A stretch of DNA of 64,000 bases from Clostridiales bacterium oral taxon 876 str. F0540 (lineage in GTDB: Bacteria; Bacillota; Clostridia; Clostridiales; Clostridiaceae), in contig KE993509.1 of assembly GCA_000466585.1 (NCBI GenBank), positions 73,689 to 137,688 of the forward strand, given 5' to 3'. Under the pieces are notes generated by a model, which saw only the letters and a list, made by a program, of their open reading frames with translations, did not search any database and had not been told where the DNA came from. The position numbers and the translations under genes were made by a program. This document shows positions 57,842-64,000 of this stretch, in pieces (the stretch's first letter is position 1; each line of letters opens with the position of its first letter).

Positions 57842-59881
57842 TTAAAATTTACTCTTAAAATCCAAAAGATTTTTAAACTCCTCCAGATCTGTAACAGGCT
57901 CACTGCAGGAAAAGTTTTGACAAATATAAGCTGCAGCCTTATCCTCAACCATTTTATATTGTAGATCATCCTCTTTTAATGCAAAGGTAGTAAAAGGAAG
58001 ATATCTGTTATCAACTTCATTTTTCATTAACTTTATCTTTTTATCATCTTTGTATCCCGCTGCTGCTACAGCCTTGCCTCCTATGTCAGCGTATAAAAAT
58101 GCAATCATAAATAATGAATGAGCACTTGGCATTCTTTGAACATCACGACCAAACACTTCAAACTGCTTTTCTGCCATCTCCTCAAATTCTCTGCTTTCTG
58201 CAAGCCTTGAAAGCCTTATTAAATTAAGGGCTGCAACTGAATTTCCTGAAGGTATTGCACCATCATATACTTCCTTAGGCCTTATAATAAGCTCTTCAGC
58301 ATCTTTACTGTAAAGATAAAAGCCTCCTTCTTTTTCATCCCAAAACTGCTTGATCATCTCTTTATTAAGATTTACAGCCTTATCTAAATAAGCTTTATCT
58401 AATGTATTCTCATACAGTTCAATAAGTCCCCAAATGAGAAAAGCGTAATCCTCTAAATAAGCTAAATGTGCACTTTCCTTATCCCTATATCTTGCAAGCA
58501 GTCTGCCCTCTGAATTAACAAGCTTTTCTAATATGAATCTAACAGCCTTTATCGCAGCCTCAGTATATTCATCTTTTCCAAATACTCTTCCAGCATAAGC
58601 AAAAGCTGCAATCATAAGGCCATTCCATGAAGTAAGTATCTTGTCATCCTTATGAGGATGAACCCTTTTATCCCTATAGTTAAATAACTTTTCCCTTGCC
58701 TTATCCAATTTATCTTTTAAATCTTTATCATTTTCCAATTCATAAATTTCTTGTGCAATTAGATTTGGAATACTCTTGCCCTCAAAGTTTCCTCTTTCTG
58801 TGATATTATAATAATCACAATAAATTTTTCCTTCTTTTTCTCCAAGAACGCTTAAAACTTCTTTTAAATCCCATACATAGAATTTTCCTTCAACGCCTTC
58901 TGAATCCGCATCCTCTGCACAATAAAAGCCGCCTTCCTCAGAGGTCATAACTTCTAAAATATATTTAAATATTTTTTCTGTTGTTTCTTTATAAAGTTCT
59001 TTTCTGGTAATCTGATAAGCTTCAGTATATGCAATAGCCAAGAGAGCATTATCATATAACATTTTTTCAAAGTGAGGTACAAGCCATTTTCTATCTACAG
59101 AATACCTTGAAAAACCAAAGCCTACGTGATCAAATATGCCTCCCTTATACATGCCTTCCAAGGTCTTTTCTACTATTTCCAAAGCTTTCTTATCCTCATA
59201 AAGGTAATAATATCTCATCAAAAACAATAGGTTATGCGGTATAGGAAACTTTGGCGCTTCTCCAATTCCTCCATATACGGGATCAAAGCTATCCTTAAGT
59301 TCTTTATAAGCTTCCTTTACAGAGGCCCTGCTTAGCCTGTTTTTACTTTTTCCTGTATCTGGTTTTCCTATAGCCTTAACTATCTCTTCACTTGAGCTGA
59401 TAAGATCACTTTTTTTAGTTCTCCAGGCCTCTTCTACCGAAAATAAAACGTCCATTAACCCGGGCCTGCCATACTTGCTTTTCTTAGGAAAATATGTACC
59501 AGCATAAAAGGGTTTTTTATCAGGTGTCATAAGTATAGTCATAGGCCATCCGCCGCTGCCTGTCAAAGCTTGGCATACCGTCATATAAATGCTGTCTATA
59601 TCTGGCCTCTCTTCTTTATCGACTTTTATTGAAATAAAATATTTATTTAGAAGTTCTGCGACCTCTTCATCCTCGAAGGACTCCCGTTCCATGACGTGAC
59701 ACCAGTGACAGGTGGAGTAACCCACAGAAAGGAATATGGGTTTGTCTTCGGCTTTAGCTTTTGCAAAGGCTTCATCAGACCAAGGATACCAATCTACCGG
59801 GTTATATGCATGCTGTAATAGGTATGGGCTCTTCTCATTAACCAATCTATTAGCTTTTTCATGGATTTTCTGATCAGACAT
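57842..59881 (-). CDS. Thioredoxin-domain (DUF255/YyaL, SSP411-like) protein
   Basis: A 679-residue protein of the YyaL/spermatogenesis-associated protein 20 family. Residues about 5-165 are a thioredoxin-like fold with STCHWCHVME (CxxC at about 59-62). The rest is an (alpha/alpha)6 barrel like N-acylglucosamine 2-epimerase (HVGFGFSRYSVDRKW, WNGLMIAAFAYAGR, DGAIPSGNSVAA). The cellular role is unknown despite wide conservation. It is a single gene, ending just before the argS promoter. Confidence 0.9.
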   Translation of the reverse strand: MSDQKIHEKANRLVNEKSPYLLQHAYNPVDWYPWSDEAFAKAKAEDKPIFLSVGYSTCHWCHVMERESFEDEEVAELLNKYFISIKVDKEERPDIDSIYMTVCQALTGSGGWPMTILMTPDKKPFYAGTYFPKKSKYGRPGLMDVLFSVEEAWRTKKSDLISSSEEIVKAIGKPDTGKSKNRLSRASVKEAYKELKDSFDPVYGGIGEAPKFPIPHNLLFLMRYYYLYEDKKALEIVEKTLEGMYKGGIFDHVGFGFSRYSVDRKWLVPHFEKMLYDNALLAIAYTEAYQITRKELYKETTEKIFKYILEVMTSEEGGFYCAEDADSEGVEGKFYVWDLKEVLSVLGEKEGKIYCDYYNITERGNFEGKSIPNLIAQEIYELENDKDLKDKLDKAREKLFNYRDKRVHPHKDDKILTSWNGLMIAAFAYAGRVFGKDEYTEAAIKAVRFILEKLVNSEGRLLARYRDKESAHLAYLEDYAFLIWGLIELYENTLDKAYLDKAVNLNKEMIKQFWDEKEGGFYLYSKDAEELIIRPKEVYDGAIPSGNSVAALNLIRLSRLAESREFEEMAEKQFEVFGRDVQRMPSAHSLFMIAFLYADIGGKAVAAAGYKDDKKIKLMKNEVDNRYLPFTTFALKEDDLQYKMVEDKAAAYICQNFSCSEPVTDLEEFKNLLDFKSKF

Positions 59882-59919
59882 ATTATCACTCTCCTTTCAT
59901 TTGTTTTACTCTATTATAT

Positions 59920-59956
59920 CCGAAAAAGCTATCAGATATTATCCAATAGCTTTTAT
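59920..59956 (-). terminator. Terminator downstream of the interrupted membrane gene
   Basis: AAAAGCTAT / ATAGCTTTT pair as a 9-bp stem with a 12-13-nt loop and TTTC on the reverse strand. The rest of 59882-60052 has no recognised feature. Confidence 0.6.
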
Positions 59957-60052
59957 ACTAGAAGAAGCTTACTTTAATTTTCACTTCATCATCCTTACGT
60001 GCCCAAACAACTGACCTTATTATACCCTTTAATTACTATTCTAAATGTTGAT

Positions 60053-60841
60053 TTATTTATTATCAAACAGCTTCTCTACTCTACTAATAAAGCTTTTGTC
60101 TAAACCTTTCGCATAGTTGTCAAAGTTTGTTTTATCTACTGTTTTAGAAACACCTTGAGCTTTCAACGTTTCGTCTAAGTCCATTAAAATGTACTCAAAG
60201 CTCTTACCGCCTTCTTCATGCATGCTGCCACCAAAGAGGTTTACAGCTTTTCCATCGTTAAGTGTAATTGTGTATCTAGGCTCATAAGAGTTCCTTTTAT
60301 ATTTATGTATCCTGACATAAATACTTTTTATATCAGTATATTTATAAATTGTTCCTGCAGGTTTTACTGGCTAACTTAGTTTTATGTTTTCTTTATGCAA
60401 AATTGTATAACTTGTTAAACCACAGTAAATTGCTATTATTAATGCAGGTATGTAGCAAATTTTTATTATCTTGAATACTTTTGATGCTATATCATCAAAT
60501 GCCATAAGCTTATTCAATAAATCAAGAATTGTTTTCTCTTTCTTGCTAAGTACTTCAATATCTAAAGTCTCTTCCTCTTCTAGAGGCTCTATTAACTCAT
60601 CTTTTCTTTTGAATAGTCTCTGTTTTAATTTAATTGCAAAGTAGATAATTAACCCCATTATCATGTAAACAGGTATCCTATTTGCATCGCCTGAAACGAA
60701 TAAAAGATAATCTCCTCTGCCAAATATAAGCAGCTGCAGTGGGAAGTATGCAAATATTGTTCCTAGAGCCAGTATTGTACCAAATAGTATTATTCCTATT
60801 ATGTAAAGTATAACTAGTGCTATTGTCTTAAATATTTTCAT
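60053..60841 (-). pseudogene. Membrane protein gene interrupted by an in-frame TAG
   Basis: One open frame of 263 codons from ATG 60841 to TAA 60053 is broken only by TAG at codon 157 (60371-60373). Before it are two membrane helices (about 7-40 and 53-70), a charged stretch (KRKDELIEPLEEEETL) and a third helix (about 126-146). After it the same frame continues for 105 codons as a soluble beta-rich domain (YKYTDIKSIYVRIH, YTITLNDGKAVNLFG, FEYILMDLDETL) that looks PH-like. The coding quality is equal on both sides. A recent nonsense mutation is simplest; stop readthrough or a sequencing error is possible. No family assigned. Confidence 0.7.
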
Positions 60842-60893
60842 ACCCTATTCTTCCTTTTAGGTGATTTAGTAATATTATGATGCCAATTAAAAT

Positions 60894-61364
60894 TTAAATC
60901 CATCCTTTACAAACATCAACCCACAAAGAAAAGTTTGAATATTTTTCAAGTTCTCCAATTGTCAGTTCAATTGCACTATTACTACTACCACAGGCAGGAT
61001 ATACTGTTTCAAATCTTTTTAATGACTCGTCGAGGTAAACAGTAACCCCTTCATTGATACCAAAAGGACATACTCCACCAATAGCATGACCTACCAGATC
61101 TATTACTTCATCTGAAGAAAGCATTTTTGCTTTTGTTGCAAATTGAGCTTTATATTTTTGATTATCAATTTGTGCATCACCTGCAACAACAACCAAAATA
61201 GCGCTCTCATCTATTTTAAAAGACAATGTTTTTGCTATCCTTTTAGGTTCACACCCTACTGCCTTTGCTGCCAAATAAACAGTGGCGCTTGAAACATCAA
61301 ATTCTAGTATTTTGTTTTCCATATCCCATTGCTTAAAATATTCTTTTACTCTTTCTATACTCAT
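60894..61364 (-). CDS. YbaK/EbsC-type aminoacyl-tRNA deacylase
   Basis: A 156-residue trans-editing protein of the YbaK/ProX group, which hydrolyses mischarged tRNA-Pro such as Cys- or Ala-tRNA-Pro. Conserved stretches are KTLSFKID (catalytic K region), VVAGDAQID, GHAIGGVCPFGI and the late ETVYPACGSSNSAIEL. The start at ATG 61364 follows GGAGG by 7 nt. Because the ProS here lacks the internal editing domain, this protein may supply that activity. Confidence 0.88.
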   Translation of the reverse strand: MSIERVKEYFKQWDMENKILEFDVSSATVYLAAKAVGCEPKRIAKTLSFKIDESAILVVVAGDAQIDNQKYKAQFATKAKMLSSDEVIDLVGHAIGGVCPFGINEGVTVYLDESLKRFETVYPACGSSNSAIELTIGELEKYSNFSLWVDVCKGWI

Positions 61365-61407
61365 TTGTACGCCTCCATTTTTGTAAAAAAATTGTCTCTT
61401 TTGTATC

Positions 61408-61541
61408 CTAAATTTCATCTTTATTCAATACAGGAAGATTGAATTTAGTTGATAAGCTTTTACTATTACTATCTTGCCTGTGGCAGATGCTCCGGTAATT
61501 ACTATCATATACGGTCTTCTTAATCTTTCGGAATCTAACAT
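61408..61541 (-). pseudogene. Frameshifted fragment of a P-loop kinase/ATPase
   Basis: An ATG at 61541, 7 nt after AAAGGGG, starts LDSERLRRPYMIVITGASATGK, of which the segment MIVITGASATGK is a Walker A beta-strand and loop. The frame then fails and stops early, but another frame continues as SLSTKFNLPVLNKDEI, the usual next segment of AAA_33-type small kinases, before a TAG at 61408. Both frames together cover only the first 45 or so residues. It is a degraded remnant. 61542-61742 shows no further feature. Confidence 0.65.
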
Positions 61542-61742
61542 CTCAAGACCCCTTTCTTAACTATGTGGTTAATTATACCTATTAATAAATTATAACATAC
61601 TAAGCTGTTAAGGTAATACTAGGGAATTACAACTGGTTGCTACACGATACTTGGCAGAAAATAGATAAATAATTTTATACCCAAATATTATTTATGAATT
61701 ATAATTACATATTAACTTGTACATTTTGTAATAGGTCTGGAG

Positions 61743-62276
61743 TTATTTACTACTTGTATAAGCTAAATATCTCTCTTCACCTTTATCAACTTTGGCCGTA
61801 TAAGTTATGCCTTCAGGTTTTTCAGTTTTTACTATGTCAGACACTCTAAATTCTGTCCTCTTCCTATCCTGAGCATTGCTGAATTTATCTCTTGTAGTAT
61901 CTTCTATAAGCTTCATTCCATTGCTGTCTATAATTAAATCAGTGATTATGGCATCTCCTTCATTAGTATAATTTGTTATTCTTACCATGTCTCCAATGAT
62001 AGTCTTTTTATTTTGATAATTTTCAATGAATTTTAATAGCTTTTCTTGGTTTGCAACCTTTCCCCTTACATTTACTATATCACCGTTTTTCTCAGCTTGC
62101 TCAGAAGTATACTTGTCTGATAATTTATCTTGTGGTTGATATTGGCTTGTTACAGGTTTTTTAGTGGTTATTGATGGTGTATCTAGTTTCTCTAGTGGCT
62201 TAACTTGGCTCTTTGCACAGCCTGAAGCTGAAATTACGATAGATGATAGTAACAATATTATTATAAATTTCTTCAT
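61743..62276 (-). CDS. DUF4362-family lipoprotein
   Basis: A 177-residue lipoprotein. The signal peptide ends in the lipobox ISASGC with C20 as the lipidated residue. A Thr/Lys/Gln-rich linker follows to about residue 55. The folded part starts NGDIVNVRGKVANQEKLLKF, matching the DUF4362 pattern (NGDVV..HGK..N...L..F), and ends in a beta-rich region. It is membrane-anchored and faces outward; the function is unknown. Upstream GGAGGGG is close to the ATG. Confidence 0.8.
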   Translation of the reverse strand: MKKFIIILLLSSIVISASGCAKSQVKPLEKLDTPSITTKKPVTSQYQPQDKLSDKYTSEQAEKNGDIVNVRGKVANQEKLLKFIENYQNKKTIIGDMVRITNYTNEGDAIITDLIIDSNGMKLIEDTTRDKFSNAQDRKRTEFRVSDIVKTEKPEGITYTAKVDKGEERYLAYTSSK

Positions 62277-62349
62277 CTCGACCCCTCCTCCTTATTTATA
62301 CGAATTGAGTTCAGTAAAGTTTCCAATTTTTCAAACATAAAATTTTAAA

Positions 62350-62398
62350 ATAAAAATTAAAAGTTCTGAGCTTAATGTCTCAGAACTGTGCTTTACTC
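62350..62398 (-). terminator. Intrinsic terminator in gene-poor stretch
   Basis: AGTTCTGAG / CTCAGAACT form a 9-bp stem with an 8-nt loop; on the reverse strand TTTTAATTTTTATTTT follows. It lies just downstream of the decayed coding remnant at 62431-62530, probably as that gene's old terminator. Confidence 0.7.
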
Positions 62399-62430
62399 AT
62401 ATAACTTTAAAAATATCAATACTATGCTTC

Positions 62431-62530
62431 CTATACGGATGTAAGCTTTCTTCTTACTCTTTCTATAAGCTCCTTAGTAGTCTCTTATTAGGTTTGATAC
62501 AGCGTCATGCTTGTCATCTGCATTACTTAC
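62431..62530 (-). pseudogene. Possible C-terminal coding remnant, unidentified
   Basis: In reverse-strand frames, ADDKHDAVSNLIRDY ends at a stop, and a neighbouring frame continues as KELIERVRRKLTSV followed by TAG at 62431. The two pieces read like the helical end of one protein with a single frameshift. No start and no family is recognised. The rest of 62277-62629 shows only the terminator. Confidence 0.3.
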
Positions 62531-62629
62531 ATCCTATAATTTAATCAGTCCTTTCACTGGGATTTCAGATACTTAAGATTAAATTATGTGTCTATTATAT
62601 AGAAAGCGATGATGATTGAATATTAATTT

Positions 62630-62998
62630 TCATTCCACTTTACCCAAGATAAAACTAACTATCAGAATTAGAAAAACAAATGAGGTAATTTTAACATACA
62701 AAAAATCCTTTTCCTTTACAAATACTAAAATTGACACACCAACTCTAAACACCGGTGTCAATATTAATATTATTAAGCCTAAAAGTATAATGGCATAAGG
62801 TTTTAAAAGAAGCACGCCATTAAATATTTCTGTTGGTGTAGTTGGAAAGTAATCCCCACTATATCCACTTTTTCCTGAAACTAAAAACATTAAAAGCCCA
62901 ATAAAGACAATTATTGCGCTTAAAACAACACCAATTCTAAGAAAATTACTTATAACTATCTCCATCTCTTCTATTTTACTGTTATTTTCTTCATTCAT
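62630..62998 (-). CDS. DUF1634 membrane protein
   Basis: A 122-residue membrane protein with three hydrophobic helices (about 18-42, 66-84 and 93-118) and the PTTPTEIFNGVLLLKPYAII stretch (core PTEIFNG) typical of DUF1634. It follows the TauE/SafE gene by 41 nt, the usual arrangement of this family, and is presumed to work with that transporter. AGGAGGG lies 5 nt before the ATG at 62998; an upstream in-frame start lacks a site. Confidence 0.85.
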   Translation of the reverse strand: MNEENNSKIEEMEIVISNFLRIGVVLSAIIVFIGLLMFLVSGKSGYSGDYFPTTPTEIFNGVLLLKPYAIILLGLIILILTPVFRVGVSILVFVKEKDFLYVKITSFVFLILIVSFILGKVE

Positions 62999-63039
62999 TA
63001 TATCCCTCCTAGAATTCATTATGATGTATATGTACTAAT

Positions 63040-63873
63040 TTATAATTTAAAGCCCTTCACAATCATCTGTATTGATACAAACACCAATACCGGTATAAAA
63101 ATCATTCTAATAGTCTTGCTTCTTAAATTTTGCATAATTTTTGTACCTATTGTGGCACCTATTAATACACCTAAAGCAACCGGAGCAGCTATTTTAGGAT
63201 CTATATTTCCTCTTAATAAGTAAACTCCTGCACTTGCCGCAGCTGTAACACCTATCATAAAGTTACTCGTAGCACTGGAAACCTTAAGAGGAAGTTTCAT
63301 AAACAAATCCATAGCCATAACTTTAAATATTCCGCTGCCTATTCCAAGAAGTCCTGATATTACGCCGGCTACATACATCATACTGAATCCGCCATATACT
63401 CCGTCAACATTATAGCTTACCTGTTGTTTTAACACCTTATCATAATACTCCCCATTTAAGCTTAACTTTTCTGCCATTGGGTGCGTTTTTACATCTTTAG
63501 GCAGTTCCTGTCCTTTCTTTTTAAGCATTGCAACTGCGGAATAAAGGAGAAGAACTCCAAATATAACATAAAGATATTTTGAGTCTATTAAACCGCTTAT
63601 AAATGCACCTGTAATAGCACCAATAGTGGTTGCTATCTCTAAAAACATTCCAATTCTTATATTTGTTATTTTATCCTTTATATATGCTATTGCTGCACCG
63701 CTGGAAGTAGCAATTACCGAAACTATGCTGGCACCAATTGCGTATTTAATATCAATTCCAAATAACAATGTTAAGGCTGGGGTAATAATAATTCCGCCGC
63801 CTAAGCCTAAAATTGAGCCAAAAATTCCTGCTGCTATTGATAAGATTAATATTTGTATAGTTAATACCGTCAT
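63040..63873 (-). CDS. TauE/SafE family anion permease
   Basis: A 277-residue membrane protein with about eight helices. GSILGLGGGIIITPAL near the N-terminus and the matching GLLGIGSGIFKVMAM near residue 175 are the two repeat halves of the TauE/SafE fold. Family members export sulfite, sulfoacetate or other small organic anions, and some import them; the substrate is unknown here. AAAGGAGA lies before the ATG. It is the first gene of a two-gene unit with DUF1634. Confidence 0.9.
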   Translation of the reverse strand: MTVLTIQILILSIAAGIFGSILGLGGGIIITPALTLLFGIDIKYAIGASIVSVIATSSGAAIAYIKDKITNIRIGMFLEIATTIGAITGAFISGLIDSKYLYVIFGVLLLYSAVAMLKKKGQELPKDVKTHPMAEKLSLNGEYYDKVLKQQVSYNVDGVYGGFSMMYVAGVISGLLGIGSGIFKVMAMDLFMKLPLKVSSATSNFMIGVTAAASAGVYLLRGNIDPKIAAPVALGVLIGATIGTKIMQNLRSKTIRMIFIPVLVFVSIQMIVKGFKL

Positions 63874-63890
63874 TGTTGTCTCCTTTCTAT

Positions 63891-64000
63891 TTAAGGTGAA
63901 ATATAAGCTTCTATTACCATAGCCGCTGCTCCGACAGCCATAGTATATTCCTTAAAATATCCACCCTTACTAAATTTAATATTTGCATTTGCTGCATTAA
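63891..64000 (-). CDS. C-terminal end of an unidentified gene (runs off window end)
   Basis: Thirty-five in-frame codons end at TAA 63891-63893. The residues include FSKGGYFKEYTMAVGAAAMV and end EAYISP. The composition is protein-like (Ala/Gly-rich helix end), and the frame stays open to the window edge. I do not recognise the family. It lies 18 nt upstream of the TauE/SafE gene and could be in the same operon. Confidence 0.5.
   Translation of the reverse strand, partial: NAANANIKFSKGGYFKEYTMAVGAAAMVIEAYISP

Noticed and set aside
1..64000. CRISPR array, prophage, insertion sequence or tRNA gene
   Set aside because: I saw no regularly spaced repeats, transposase or phage-like proteins, or tRNA cloverleaf sequence on either strand; the T-box regions were considered and explained as riboswitches.

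Overview
The window looks like chromosome of a strictly anaerobic, low-GC Clostridium-like Firmicute. The evidence is AT-rich intergenic DNA, strong AGGAGG-type ribosome binding sites, T-box and S-box riboswitches, a flavodiiron protein, pyruvate formate-lyase with its activase, a ferredoxin-dependent 2-oxoacid oxidoreductase, an Etf-linked lactate dehydrogenase and a sortase-anchored surface protein. I see no phage genes, transposase, rRNA, tRNA or CRISPR array. Species cannot be fixed from the sequence alone.

Layout. 1-8 kb: 5' part of threonine synthase, a flavodiiron protein, a flavodoxin, a compact reverse-strand cassette (AAA ATPase, TIM-barrel protein, GNAT-Nudix fusion, broken GNAT), an alpha/beta hydrolase and a BceRS/GraRS-like two-component system. 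8-15 kb: 2-oxoacid:ferredoxin oxidoreductase under a Fur-like site, a patatin-like lipase and a secreted cell-wall-anchored GH3 enzyme. 15-24.5 kb: gltX, then a lactate-utilisation operon (lactate permease, EtfB, Fe-S EtfA, FAD lactate dehydrogenase, LarA racemase) with a FadR-type regulator. 24.5-29.8 kb: T-box-controlled proS, a TetR regulator, an alarmone synthetase-like protein and small enzymes. 29.8-44.2 kb: a roughly 14-kb purine/N-heterocycle operon containing three full sets of molybdenum hydroxylase subunits, two deaminases and a MocA-like MoCo cytidylyltransferase. 44-48.8 kb: an RNase H-like protein, a HAD phosphatase and the S-box-controlled metNIQ methionine importer. 48.8-52 kb: pflA and pflB. 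52.3-54.6 kb: the Fur-type feoA-feoB operon with a small Cys-rich protein. 54.6-64 kb: a second RNase H-like protein, T-box-controlled argS, a YyaL/DUF255 protein, a membrane gene interrupted by one in-frame TAG, YbaK, a DUF4362 lipoprotein, DUF1634 and TauE/SafE membrane proteins, and the end of an unidentified gene.

How it fits together. The central metabolism suggested is fermentative: lactate oxidation through an electron-confurcating Etf complex, ferredoxin-linked 2-oxoacid conversion, and pyruvate cleavage by Pfl. The purine operon would deaminate adenine (and probably guanine or a related amino-heterocycle) and hydroxylate the products on several molybdenum hydroxylases, one of which has the split large subunit known from nicotinate dehydrogenase. 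Regulation is unusually readable: two GntR-type operators flanking a Rex-like site at the lactate promoter, Fur-like boxes at korAB and feoAB, T-boxes with recognisable specifier codons (CCC for Pro, AGA for Arg), an S-box at metNIQ and candidate attenuators before gltX and the GH3 gene. Gene decay is visible in four places (a GNAT fragment, a P-loop kinase fragment, a TAG-interrupted membrane gene and a short unidentified remnant).
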